Positions 20,194 through 31,238 of a DNA stretch of 64,000 nucleotides are shown here, piece after piece; the first letter of the stretch is position 1, and each line of letters begins with the position of its first letter. Both the position numbers and the translations under genes were made by a program. Origin of the DNA: Siphonodentalium dalli (Eukaryota; Mollusca; Scaphopoda; Gadilida; Siphonodentaliidae); contig CP136061.1 of NCBI GenBank assembly GCA_032622095.1, positions 11,795,287-11,859,286 of the forward strand, given 5' to 3'. The notes under the pieces are model-generated. The model saw nothing but the letters and a program-made list of their open reading frames with translations, was not told where the DNA came from and ran no database searches.

Positions 20194-22108
20194 TATTGTA
20201 TAAACACCAATATGGGTTTAGACCAAATCACTCAACATTTCATCCGATTATGCACCTTTTAGAACATCTCGTTAAAAATAATGATAAACCGACACGGGAT
20301 TCCACCTTAGCTGTATTTATTGATTTATCTAAAGCATTCGATACGATCGACCACGACATACTGATATCGAAACTTGACCACTATGGCATCAGGGGTGTAG
20401 CAATGTCATGGTTCCATAGTTACTTGAATGAGAGGAGGCAATACGTTGAATATAGTGGGAGTACTTCTCACCTTATGAATACTTCCTGTGGAGTCCCCCA
20501 AGGCTCAATTCTTGGGCCGATTATTTTTTTAATATACGTGAATGATATGGTAAATTCTACAACAATGGACATTTTATCGTATGCCGATGACACTACACTA
20601 TTCACAAGCGGTAAAGATGGCGAACTAGTACAAAGTTATGTCAACAATGAATTAGCCAATGTATCCGATTGGTGCTGCTGTAATAAACTATCAATTAATA
20701 TTAATAAAAGCAATTATATGCTTTTACACCCCCAAAACAATGACAACAAATGGAATACTTTGACAATAAAGCTAAATAACATTCAATTGAACCGGATATG
20801 GAATCTTGGGCGTGAATCATCGACACGATTTCTAGGTATCCACATTGATGAAAACTTGACATTCAAAAAGCACATATCCATAATCTGCTCCAAAATATCA
20901 CATGCAATCTATTGCATCAATAAGGTGAAAAACTTTTTCCCAAGTAAAGCATTGAAAACATTGTACTATGCACTGATTCAAAGCCACTTAGTTTATGGTA
21001 TCCAAATATGGGGTCATGTCCCGGAAGTCAAGAAAATATTCCTATTACAAAAACGAGCATTGCGTATAATATGCAATAAGAAATACAGGAGTCACACAGA
21101 TCCACTCTTTAAAAAAGAGAAAATCTTGAAAATATATGACTTACACACTCTCAATTCGTCAATTTTCATGCATGACTGGTGTTATAATCGCCTGCCCGCG
21201 TCTTTTGGAATGATGTACAACAAACGAGCAAAATCAACACCTAGACACCCGAATCCCGTACTATTAGAACTACCCAGAACTGACTGGTCAGGAAAACTAC
21301 CACACCACGCCTTCCCCACAACATGGAACAATATGGAAAAAGATTATACATCTTGCCAAAGCAGGCACACACTGAAGAAGCGCTTACAGATAGCCATGCT
21401 GAGAAATTACCCAGAAAATGTACGATGTAAAAACAAAGGATGTCCCGACTGTGCTTTTAAATAATACGAACATTCATTGTATACTTCACACCGGTGTTCA
21501 CACTATCGCATTCTCGTTCCTAAAAATGCCCATATACTACCATGCATCATAATACTATACCGTACATCATTAGGATTTCTCTAACAATGACCCTATACCA
21601 CTAGACATACATATAAACAATATATATCTGTACTGTTAATTTGAACTATCCCTAAACCTCACTCAACAAAAAGACTTTCCGGCGATCTATATAGATTCCT
21701 CTTATAAAAACTAAATTCTTTGTTCTTAAAATGCCCATGGAACTGGAATCGAAACTGTTCATATGTGTTAGAAAATATGAAAAGTTCAAAACATTATTAT
21801 GGAGAGATAATGCATTATCGATCTTATAACTAGTCTGGATTGTCTCACAACCACACCGATACTTGTTTGTGATATGCCCTAAATACTATGTTCTAGATAC
21901 TTTTATATGTATATGATTATAGTCTGTACGTGTGCGTGGATATGAAATACAAGCCATCGATTCAATTATTTATAGTGATATAGGGGGTAGCAGGAAGACA
22001 GCCCGATAGGGCTAGGCTAACCCCCAACAATATACAACATTACCTTTTATGTGTTACTTCCATTGTATTATTCATGTGTATATTGTAAATAAATTATCCT
22101 ATCCTATC
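20194..22108 (+). mobile_element. 5'-truncated LINE (CR1/Jockey group)
   Basis: A 1.9-kb non-LTR retrotransposon inserted in a TSP1 exon. The left edge starts within the RT frame, so the endonuclease and the RT N-terminus are lost. After the stop at 21464 there is a 640-bp 3' region and a tail of three TATCC units (about 22094-22108). Comparison with the neighbouring units shows no target duplication and loss of about 3 bp (ccg). Short pentamer tails are typical of the CR1 lineage; the clade is a guess without a tree. Confidence 0.9.
20196..21464 (+). CDS. Reverse transcriptase ORF, 5'-truncated LINE
   Basis: An open frame of 422 codons with no internal stop, beginning at a TTG because the real start is missing. 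RT motifs are clear: QYGFRPNHST (residues 5-14), motif A FIDLSKAFD (41-49), motif B CGVPQGSILGP (98-108) and the catalytic YADD (129-132). The C-terminus ends with a small cysteine cluster (CKNKGCPDC). Full-length LINE ORF2 proteins also have an APE-type endonuclease, absent here. The uninterrupted frame suggests a young insertion, but the copy cannot be autonomous. Confidence 0.92.
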   Translation: MYKHQYGFRPNHSTFHPIMHLLEHLVKNNDKPTRDSTLAVFIDLSKAFDTIDHDILISKLDHYGIRGVAMSWFHSYLNERRQYVEYSGSTSHLMNTSCGVPQGSILGPIIFLIYVNDMVNSTTMDILSYADDTTLFTSGKDGELVQSYVNNELANVSDWCCCNKLSININKSNYMLLHPQNNDNKWNTLTIKLNNIQLNRIWNLGRESSTRFLGIHIDENLTFKKHISIICSKISHAIYCINKVKNFFPSKALKTLYYALIQSHLVYGIQIWGHVPEVKKIFLLQKRALRIICNKKYRSHTDPLFKKEKILKIYDLHTLNSSIFMHDWCYNRLPASFGMMYNKRAKSTPRHPNPVLLELPRTDWSGKLPHHAFPTTWNNMEKDYTSCQSRHTLKKRLQIAMLRNYPENVRCKNKGCPDCAFK

Positions 22109-22264
22109 CTTCTCTGCACAGCAGCGTTTCTTCTGTGTCTCCCTTACACGCCTTACCACCTGAACCCGATGCGGGCTTAATACAAGTCCTCGTTCGTATC
22201 TTATTCCCAATACCACATGACGCGCTGCACGAGCCAGTTGCCCACGACGACCAATATCCATCAA
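22109..22264 (-). pseudogene. TSP1 exon interrupted by LINE
   Basis: From the acceptor at 22264 the minus strand encodes the same TSP1 repeat as the neighbours up to LLCRE, then hits the LINE tail: the frame reads GGATAG, a stop. C6 and the donor are separated from it (20185-20193). If spliced in, it would truncate the protein; more likely this exon is skipped, which keeps the frame because the flanking exons are phase 1-1. Confidence 0.88.
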
Positions 22265-22730
22265 CTGTTGGAACGATGCGACACTATTAATAGCTTCCAT
22301 AACGTGTCAGATATGCGCACGCTTTGTGTTATTAATTATATTATTTCAAATCTTCTTAAACTTGTTTGATAGCGTATGATAACAGGAAAGTGGTCTGTGT
22401 GTGTCCGAATGTGCTTTCAGTGGCTCCCGATACTTTTTCAGTGGCTCCCGATAATTATGCTCTCAAAAATAAAATAAAATCATTGAAAAACCGAGAAAAC
22501 ATGGGGAATGGTTTCAATTTAGAATGGAATCTATGTGGTGATTACTTCAGTTGGTTGAATTTTTTTGACGATGAGGTACATTAACAAAAATATACTGCTC
22601 AGCAGCAAACCTACACACGGTGAGGTACATTAACAAAACAATGCATGAGCGATACATATAACAGATATGGTACATTAACAAATAATATGTGGGCGATTGT
22701 AACGTTGACAACCAACACCGTTATACATAC

Positions 22731-22898
22731 CAACGCATTCCGCTTCTCTGCACAGCAACGTTTCTTCTGTGTCTCCCTTACACGCCTTACCACCTGAACC
22801 CGATGCGGGCTTAATACAAGTCCGCGTTCGTATCTTATTCCCAATGCCACATGACGCGCTGCACGAGCCAGTTGCCCACGACGACCAATATCCATCAA
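22731..22898 (-). CDS. TSP1-repeat exon (array unit)
   Basis: 168-nt exon between acceptor CAACAG and donor GTTG|GTATGT, phase 1-1. Residues: W4, W7, C12, C16-G17, KIRTRTC27, GG35-36, C39, C49, C54, V55. All six TSP1 cysteines are present, while the third Trp of many family members is not. Nearly identical to the next two exons, so it is a product of recent duplication. The repeat would be extracellular, in a multi-TSP1 protein. Confidence 0.92.
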
Positions 22899-23378
22899 CT
22901 GTTGGAACGATGCGACACTATTAATAGCTTCCATAACGTGTCAGATATGCGCACGCTTTGTGTTATTAATTATATTATTTCAAATCTTCTTAAACTTGTT
23001 TGATATATAGCGTATGATAACAGGAAAGTGGTATGGGTGTGTCTCTGTGTGTCCGAATGTGCTTTCAGTGGCTCCCGATACTTTGTCAGTGGCTCCCGAT
23101 AATTATGCTCTCAAAAATAAAATAAAATCATTGAAAAACCGAGAAAACATGGGGAATGGTTTCAATTTAGAATGGAATTTATGTGGTGATTACTTCAGTT
23201 GGTTGAATTTTTTTGACGATGAGGTACATTAACAAAAATATACTGCTCAGCAGCAAACCTACACACGGTGAGGTACATTAACAAAACAATGCATGAGCGA
23301 TACATATAACAGATATGGTACATTAACAAATAATATGTGGGCGATTGTAACGTTGACAACCAACACCGTTATACATAC

Positions 23379-23546
23379 CAACGCATTCCGCTTCTCTGCA
23401 CAGCAACGTTTCTTCTGTGTCTCCCTTACACGCCTTACCACCTGAACCCGATGCGGGCTTAATACAAGTCCGCGTTCGTATCCTATTCCCAATGCCACAT
23501 GACGCGCTGCACGAGCCAGTTGCCCACGACGACCAATATCCATCAA
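23379..23546 (-). CDS. TSP1-repeat exon (array unit)
   Basis: Same length, phase and splice sites as the exon at 22731-22898. By eye the only residue change is Lys21 to Arg (NRIRTRTC). All six cysteines and both tryptophans are kept. The surrounding intron is also almost unchanged, so the duplication is recent or the units are being homogenised. Confidence 0.92.
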
Positions 23547-24015
23547 CTGTTGGAACGATGCGACACTATTAATAGCTTTCATAACGTGTCAGATATGCGC
23601 ACGCTTTGTGTTATTAATTATATTATTTCAAATCTTCTTAAACTTGTTTGATAGCGTATGATAACAGGAAAGTGGTATGGGTGTGTCTCTGTGTGTCCGA
23701 ATGTGCTTTCAGTGGCTCCCGATACTTTGTCAGTGGCTCCCGATAATTATGCTCTCAAAAATAAAATAAAATCATTGAAAAACCGAGAAAACATGGGGAA
23801 TGGTTTTAATTTAGAATGGAATCTATGTGGTGATTACTTCAGTTGGTTGAATTTTTTTGACGATGAGGTACATTAACAAAAATATACTGCTCAGCAGCAA
23901 ACCTGTGAGGTACATTAACAAAACAATGCATGAACGATACATATAACAGATATGGTACATTAACAAATAATATGTGGGTGATTGTAACGTTGACAACCAA
24001 CACAGTTATACATAC

Positions 24016-24183
24016 CAACGCATTCCGCTTCTCTGCACAGCAGCGTTTCTTCTGTGTCTCCCTTACACGCCTTACCACCTGATCCCGATGCGGGCTTAAT
24101 ACAACTCCTCGTTCGTATCTTATTCCCAATGCCACATGACGCGCTGCACGAGCCAGTTGCCCACGACGACCAATATCCATCAA
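24016..24183 (-). CDS. TSP1-repeat exon (array unit)
   Basis: 168 nt, phase 1-1, with the same acceptor and donor as the other array exons. Thr26 is replaced by Ser (RTRSC). Otherwise identical in cysteine and tryptophan layout. The intron on its 3' side lacks about 11 bp found in the other units. Confidence 0.92.
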
Positions 24184-24748
24184 CTGTTGGAACGATGCGA
24201 CACTATTAATAGCTTCCATAACGCGTCAGATATGCGCACGCTTTGTGTTATTAATAATATTATTTCAAATCTTCTTAAACTTGTTTGATAGCGTACGATA
24301 ACAGGAAAGTGTTCTGGGTGTGTCTGTGTGTGTCCGAATGTGCTTTCAGCGGCTCCCGTCGTTGGAAAACAACAAAGCCTAATTCCGGACAAACAAGCGG
24401 TGACGATATTTTCCTGTATGTCATTCTTTGTCACCCGTCATTTTGACAGGCAATCCCCTAGTTTATCGATAATTATGCTCTCAAAAAAAAAAAAAAATCA
24501 TTGAAAAACCGAGAAAACATGGGGAATGGTTTCAGTTTAGAATGGAATCTATCAGGTGATTACTTCAGTTGATTGAACACATCAATTGTTGTGACGATTA
24601 AGTACAATAACAAAGTTATACTGCTCAGCAGCAAACCTACACAAGGTGAGGTACATTAATGTATGAGCGATACATTCAACAGCTATGATACATTAACAAA
24701 TAATATGTAGGCGATTGTAATATTGACAACCAACAGAGTTATACATAC

Positions 24749-24916
24749 CTGGGCATTCCGCTTCTCTGCACAACATCGTTTCTTCTGCATCTCCCTTACA
24801 GGACCCACCGCCTGATCCTACTGCGGGATTAATACAGGTCCTCGTTCGTATCTTATTCCCAATTCCACATGACGCGCTGCACGACCCAGTTGCCCACGAC
24901 GACCAATATCCATTAA
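24749..24916 (-). CDS. TSP1-repeat exon (upstream, diverged array member)
   Basis: 168 nt, phase 1-1. It begins NGYW instead of DGYW, has PAVGSGGGSCKGDAEETM in the second half and ends AECP|G, the more usual TSP1 ending. All six cysteines are present. It is the array member most like the half exon at 706-802 (both have INPA), so it may represent the older form. Confidence 0.92.
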
Positions 24917-25035
24917 CTGTTGGAACGATGGTACACTATCAATAGCTTCCATAACGTGTCAGATATGCGCACGCTTTGTGTTATTAATTATATTAGTTCA
25001 ATTCTTCTCATATTTAATTAAATAGCAACAAGTTG

Positions 25036-25268
25036 ACATAGCATGCCACCAATAGGTTATAGTTCATTAATCGACATGGTTTGTTCCTCGGTAAACATAG
25101 CATGCCACGAATAGGTTATAGTTCATTAATCGACATGGTGTGTTCCTCGGTACACATAGCATGCCACGAATATGTTATAGTTCATTAATCGACATGGTTT
25201 GTTCCTCGGTACACATAGCATCCCACGAATAGGTTATAGTTCATTAATCGACATGGTATGTTCCTCGG
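25036..25268. repeat. 59-60-bp tandem repeat, four units
   Basis: Units run 'acatagcatgccacgaatag' through 'gacatggtttgttcctcggt', nearly identical. It lies in the intron upstream of the exon at 24749. From 25270 to 26030 I see no other feature apart from a 40-bp duplication near 25981-26034. Confidence 0.92.
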
Positions 25269-26034
25269 AACCTGAACCTTACAAAGGCGAGCATTAATCA
25301 AAGTGTATAGATAATGTATCTCTTCCGGACCACAATTATAACAACATCAGTTTTATAAAACCTGTTTTTATGAACACATACAGTTTGTTTATAAAACCAG
25401 ATTTTATGACTACAATAACTTTTCTGCGAATAAAACACTGACAAAATTAAGATTTGAGTGTTTCACTTGTCTACAAATGCATAATAATACAAGGATTTAT
25501 TACTGATGTTGCAGAGCAAAATATCTGACATTTAGACTTGTTTGAGAGTGCATGATAACAAGAACGAGTTATCCGACCTGTTAGACTCTGAACGTGTCAA
25601 GGCCGATCTGTCCCACAATGTTGTAGGTATTATGCCACGATAATTTAAATAAAACAATACTCATTCACAGAAGTGTTGCCGGATAGGGATTTTCGATTCA
25701 TATTTATGACATTTTAACCCTGAAACTATATAATACTTTTGAAAATATTGAGTTTATCTCATATAAGTGGCGGTGAGAAACACATTTCTTTCATCTGTTT
25801 CAACGACTCTGTTTCCAATCTGCCTCGTTCTGTGCGTTTCAAACTTTGTGTCAATTTTCAATTTAACTCGAATTTTGAAATGTGATACTTTTAGATTTTA
25901 ATTAATATTTTAATGTTATACTGTTGTATGGAATTAAGTTGTTTTGTTGAACCTGATATGTATACAGAACTCCAATTTGCTGCTCGGGAAGTTATGACTA
26001 TATTAGCTCATACAGTACCTGTTCGGGGAAGTTA

Positions 26035-28210
26035 TAGTCTGGTCGTTGAGACTCGATTTTGAGGTGAACCTAGAACAAATTGTTTACAAGCTGTTTTCGG
26101 TGTCATTCGACGCGGAAAAGCATCAGGAACAACATATCAAAAATCCGCAAAAATCCGCGTTGGGGAAACTTTGTTATCAACGATGGCGTCCAACATGGTT
26201 GTCTATACTACATCAGTTCTCGATATAAGTCATTATACGATATATAATGGCATCAGAATTATGCCGTTATATCAGTTTGTGTTAAATTAGAATGCGGGAG
26301 CGAGTAGAGTGACACAGACATAAAATTATACAATCGTGGCCATGAAATGGCTGTCAAAATGGCCGCAATTCCAAACCATACCACGTAGAAAGCAACACAT
26401 TGGGTAACTACATAAGAGTGAAATACGTATTGGCAATATACAAGTCGGTTGTTAAATATCTTTAAAGGTACACACATCATTAAAACAGATCAATCTGAAG
26501 GATCATCGGTCACTGCACAGCAAGTCAACCCCCAATGATTTACGTCTTTAACGTTTGGGTGTTCTGCTTATCCAACATCCAACTGTTGGGCAAAACAAAA
26601 ATACCTCGTGCATGCAACACACGAACTAATGTTTCGCCTCACAGTGCATGGTAGTTTCATTCGGCATGGTGATTAAATATTGAATGCAACGCCGAAATTT
26701 AAGTGCATACTCTAGAGGTATACATACTAGTTATATTTCCGGAATTGTCAACACTCCCGGTGATAATAAACGATACACATATGTCGCAATGGTTATTATA
26801 CTGTAAAGAAACACTAATATCTTCAATGGATTAGCACCGAATCTCACCAGGTCAAAGAGACTGTACATAGTACATTGTATGTAAGACTAGTTTTCATTCT
26901 GCTACCAACCCGGTTTCTTAGTAGACAATTTTGTTAAAATTACTTCAGTGGCCACTTTACAACTATGCACACTATTAGTTTTCAGTATATTTTTGTTTGA
27001 AAATATATTACCATTACCACCCACGTAATCGTGCTAAATATCAGGTGATCATCGTTTAAGATGTTATTCCAACGTTGAAAATTCACCCAATATTGTTAGT
27101 TGTGGTTCTGTGTGCAACAGACATGTGTAACATTATGGAAAATGGGTAAACGCGGTGATGCGGTTGAAGACAACGTAGTAAGTTTCGCGTAGATGTGGCC
27201 TTGGTGAATTCAACCCAATATAATTTTCAGGTATAAACACAGTCTCTGTCACAGATTATGTAGGCAATTTTGGTCAAGTTTTGAATTGACTGAAGACAGT
27301 CTATGGTACTCATTTGTGATTTAATAAATTTAGTTCATGGTACACCATCACGCATTCTTGTGATAAAAGCGAAATATTCGTGTTTTATCACTTGATCTGA
27401 GGCAACTATAACTACTATTTTGAGAAACGTACAATAGGATCTACGCATTCTCCCCAGTACAATATGAACATAATTCATACCGTTTTATAGAAATAAATTT
27501 TTTAAGGTTTTATACCGTAGATATCAAAATAAATGGTGATCGGTCTCATTCGTGAGACTGCTCTGAATACATATATTTCTGCTTCTAGAGAAAGGCCGCA
27601 TAGTCAATACATCGCTACTAAATCCCGTGTAGCTGTTTAATTACACATATATCACACGATTCAAGATTAGCGGTACAGATAAAACTGCGTCATTTTTCCG
27701 TTTCTGGACACCCAAAAGTCCAGATTTAACCGTTCCACAAGACCCTGATTTCGCTTGCTCTCTCGTGAGATACATCAGAGAGAATTCGCACATCTCTAAT
27801 CAAGAGTTTCTCTTATACTTGTAGTCATTCTTCCTCGCAATATTCGAGCGTTTGTTCACTCGTATAGGACAAGCTTTTCAATTTTGCACTAAATGTAAAT
27901 TTCATTCGATTTTGTCCATTTTGGTGGCCATTTTGGGAAAAATATTCTACATATATGGTTTACGACTAAGCAATGTTTGTGTATATTTCAATTTATTACG
28001 AATTTGGCATTATTGGAGCACCTGCCGCAGAATTCAGTATTTTCCTATAACAACAGACGTTATGGACGCCATCTTCAATGGAGAATTTTCCCCAAAGCAG
28101 ATTTTAGCGGATTCTGGATATGTTGTTTCCTATATTCTGCCCGACAATATGACACCAAAAACAGCTTGTAAACAATTTGTTCTAGGTCCAATGCTTCAAC
28201 GACCAGACTA
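26035..28210. mobile_element. 2.2-kb element with about 140-bp inverted ends, TTA flanks
   Basis: The left end (26035 to about 26190, TAGTCTGGTCGTTGA...) is mirrored by 28070-28210, with shared blocks such as 'ctagaacaaattgtttacaa'. TTA stands on both sides (26032-26034, 28211-28213). No transposase is seen. The interior matches 51290-52046, 59854-60810 and 62231-62330, a second copy broken by later insertions. It sits in the intron between two TSP1 exons, 27 bp from the donor of the exon at 28238. TTA duplications suit PIF/Harbinger-type elements; this is inference. Confidence 0.75.
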
Positions 28211-28237
28211 TTAGGACTATGTTAGCTCATACAGTAC

Positions 28238-28405
28238 CTGCACAATCGATTTCTTCACATAACGCTGTCTCCTCGTCGGCACCATTGCACGTTTGTCCGT
28301 CATATCCATCTTTGGAACTTTTACATTTCCTGGTCATTATCGTAATCCCTTTACCACAGGACACACTGCACGAGCCAACCGTCCACGGCGACCAATTCCC
28401 TTTGA
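28238..28405 (-). CDS. TSP1-repeat exon, single-copy type
   Basis: 168-nt minus-strand exon, acceptor CCGACAG, donor TGCAG|GTACTG, phase 1-1. It encodes KGNWSPWTVGSCSVSCG, a TIMTRKC27 strand, DGQTC39, ALC49 and DC54-A. All six cysteines and W4/W7 are present. It differs from the array exons at about half of its positions, so it is an older repeat of the same protein. The donor region (28215-28240) is duplicated at 25997-26021, on the other side of the inserted element. Confidence 0.92.
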
Positions 28406-28439
28406 CTGTCGGAATGAAAATTGTACAATTTATTAGCTG

Positions 28440-29165
28440 ATGCTATATGGACAACAGTTTTCTTAGTCGAGTCTGGTCAAATTATGCTTTTCATTGTTTA
28501 TTGATACGTATTTTGTGTCGTCACTGTGTGTCGCGGAGTTGGTATTGGATGTGTGACGTGTCAATATGAACTATTTACATAGCTCGTCTGCGTTACACGA
28601 AATGCTACAATTATACCCGACACTAGTTGACGCATAGCTGTGAATGGAGCAGAATGCATTCACGGCATAACTGTACCAAACTTGATAATGAATACATAGA
28701 AATAATTAGTACATGTACATGTATAGCTGGCGAATCTTATATAGCCAACAAACGTATATATTTCCAGATAGTATGCAGATAATCAATCACGTAAAATTCG
28801 TGAATGAAATAGTCCGGAAGATTATGGTGCCTATTTATAGGACAGGTTAATGTCCCAACGAAGCGGAAATGGCCGAGTCGTTGAGAATGTAATAGCGGTT
28901 TGCTTGTTTCTTAATTGTGCTGTAATTGTGGAGTGATACGATGTAACGCTGTGAATATATGTCATAACGTGTCAGATACATGTATGCTTTGTGTATTATT
29001 AACTAATCTATTTGAATTTTCTGATATCTCATTTAATAAAATACAAGTGAATGCAGCGCAAAGAGTATCCACAGCAAAGGTGGCTTTCGCTGATATTTAT
29101 AAATTTTTTATGTGGAAAATGTATGTACAGTAATAAGTTCGCGATGGTCACTCAGATCATATGTC
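28440..29165. other. Intron, nothing recognised
   Basis: AT-rich sequence between TSP1 exons. No splice-flanked domain, repeat or RNA was recognised. Confidence 0.5.
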
Positions 29166-29169
29166 TCTA

Positions 29170-29660
29170 TTATACACATGTACCTCCAGGAACGATAACT
29201 ATTATCGATAGCTCTATACTATACGCATGTACCTCCAGGAACGATAACTATTATCGATAGCTCTATACTATACACATGTACCTCCAGGAACGATAACTAT
29301 TATCGATAGCTCTATACTATACGCATGTACCTCCAGGAACGATAACTATTATCGATAGCTCTATACTATAAGCATGACTGTATCCCCAGGAACGATAACT
29401 ATTATCGATAGCTCTATACTATAAGCATGACTGTATCCCCAGGAACGATAACTATTATCGATAGCTCTATACTATAAGCATGACTGTATCCCCAGGAACG
29501 ATAACTCTGTTCGTGAACACATCGGTGAATAATCCATGAACGATAGCTATGTCCGAACGCTATACTATACCCAAGTATCTCCAGAAACGATAAATCTCTC
29601 GGATAACTATATACCATTCCATGTACCTCCACAAACGATAAATCTGTCCAATAATTATGC
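29170..29660. repeat. About 50-bp tandem repeat
   Basis: Six good units carry 'aacgataactattatcgata' with alternating 'catgtacctccagg' and 'catgactgtatccccagg', then decaying units to about 29660. The core 'ataactattatcgatagct' contains a small palindrome. Intronic. Confidence 0.92.
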
Positions 29661-29933
29661 ACTGTACACATGTACGTCCAGGAATTTGAGTAAGATCCAA
29701 AACTAGTTCTGTCAGTTTTTAATGCGTGCAGCACTATACGTGCATCCAATGTGCGAAAATTCAAAACTGAGTGAAAGATATAGCACTGCGCGAAATTAAA
29801 TACGAGTAAGATATTGAACACGTATATTGCAGCGATATAATAATTTTTCTCTGGACAAACCAGTTGATATATGATCATCGGAGGTCTTTAATATTGACAG
29901 TGCGCTTCAGACTATAGTAAAGAAACAACAAAC

Positions 29934-30101
29934 CTGGGCAGCGTTCCTTAACACAAGACTCCGTTTGCATAGTGGGACCTTCACACTGCGCGCCTCCGTA
30001 ACTTGGTGTGGGTTCCGTGCAGGTTCTTAATCTGACCATGTAACCAAGTCCACATGTAGCTAGACAGTCACTATCCGTCCATCGAGACCACTGTCCATTA
30101 A
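29934..30101 (-). CDS. TSP1-repeat exon, first in the gene
   Basis: 168 nt, acceptor TTCTAG, donor CCCAG|GTTTGT, phase 1-1. Residues: NGQW4SRW7, C12, C16-G, MVRLRTC27, GG35-36, C39, C49, C54-P. A complete TSP1 repeat. It is the first TSP1 exon found after the signal-peptide exon at 31239-31491, whose donor is also phase 1, so the two can be joined in frame. Confidence 0.92.
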
Positions 30102-30312
30102 CTAGAACGAAAACATCGTGTGTGTTTTACTCTTATAAATATTAGGGACGTTTATATTGAAAACTTCTAAATACGGCCGCCGAGTAATATCAGACTACAT
30201 ATATACGACATTGGCGTGTGACGCGAGATCGTGACCAATCGTAGTTGGTATACTATATGATATTGGCGTGTGACGCGAGATCGTGACCATTCGTAGAACA
30301 ACTTGCTGTTGC

Positions 30313-30635
30313 TGAAGGGGTCACTCGCACCAAAAAAAGTGCTGAAGGGTACACCGGATTTGAAAATGTGCTGAAGGGTACACAGGGTTTGTGATCGTCA
30401 CTAATATCGTTACTTAAACTGTGTTTCTGGAAGTCTGGTGCCCAATAGCAGTTTGTTTTCAGTTCGTTTTAATGTTCATTGGAACATAAACAATTATTCT
30501 CTAACAGAAATCATGGCAGATTCGAAAACTAAACGTCATTTAGAACTACACTTCAAACCCTGTGTATACCCATCAACACATTTTCAAATCATTGTACCCT
30601 TCAGCACTTTTTTTTGGTGAGAGTGACCCCTTCAG
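30313..30635. mobile_element. 323-bp MITE (CTGAAGGGGTCAC ends), copy 1
   Basis: Ends are CTGAAGGGGTCACTCGCACC and its complement ..GAGTGACCCCTTCAG, with a second inner inverted pair (GTGCTGAAGGGTACA). Possible 9-bp flanks ttgctgttg / ttactgttg differ by one base and leave two extra bases on the right. Related copies lie at 42708-42990 and 50288-50645. Confidence 0.85.
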
Positions 30636-31079
30636 TCTTACTGTTGGCAATTGATATACGCCGCATAAGACCGAGCGTGTGTGGTTATGCACGACTGACT
30701 GTCTTATAATTTAATGCTGATTGTAGTAGTGTACGTCTCGTGTCTCAGGTATAACTAACGAACTCGCAATGGTATGTTGCAAGGCCTTCGTTTTGGAAAT
30801 AGAACATAGCTTTCTGACTATACTGTATCATTTTATAACAGCGAATTGCAGTCTGTTATTCCTGACTTTTATTTTTGTTACATTTACGCACTGCGAGTAG
30901 TGCCTTGTGTCCCTTTAAGACTCCCCCCATTTGAAAAATCCAATTCCATTTAACTCATCGGTCTCTTTAATGTTACACACCATCGTTGTCATAACTGACC
31001 CTTAATGTGTAAACCCATAGGACGCCCACTAAATACTCCACAGTGCATACTTACATCATCTGTGTGAGGCGCCTTGTGG

Positions 31080-31230
31080 TTGATGGGTTTGGTTTGGTTG
31101 GGTTTTTGGTTGGTTGGGTTGTGTTTGGTTTGGTTGGGTTAGGTTATATTGGGTTGAGTTGCGTTGGTTTAGGTTGGTTTAGGTAGGTTTTGGTTGGTTT
31201 GGTTTTGGTTTGGTTTAGTTGCTTGGTTTT
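31080..31230. repeat. GGTT-rich low-complexity tract
   Basis: Irregular ggttgggttt / ggtttggttg units, immediately beyond the donor of the signal-peptide exon. On the coding (minus) strand it is a C/A-rich intron start. Confidence 0.9.
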
Positions 31231-31238
31231 TTATTTAC

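Larger units (their letters stand above)
19850..24970 (-). repeat. Tandem array of exon-plus-intron units (640-650 bp)
   Basis: Equivalent points repeat at 22731, 23379, 24016 and 24749 (spacing 648, 637 and 733 bp). A left unit from about 19850 to 22340 has the same layout but is enlarged by a LINE. Each unit holds one 168-nt TSP1 exon and introns with shared blocks such as 'ggaatggtttcaatttagaa' and 'gatatggtacattaacaaat'. The three middle units are nearly identical, while the outer ones are diverged, as expected from repeated unequal exchange. Confidence 0.92.

Noticed and set aside
22094-24219. Minus-strand frames starting MEAINSVASFQQLMDIGRRGQLARAARH
   Set aside because: These read the TSP1 exons in the wrong frame. 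The correct frame, bounded by splice sites, gives the six-cysteine TSP1 repeat.
27852-28214. 120-codon plus-strand open frame beside a TSP1 exon
   Set aside because: It lies in the inverted end of a mobile element and is not conserved in the second copy at 60.7-62.3 kb.
29414-29878. 154-codon minus-strand open frame
   Set aside because: Most of it is the 50-bp tandem repeat; no domain, signal or splice context supports coding.
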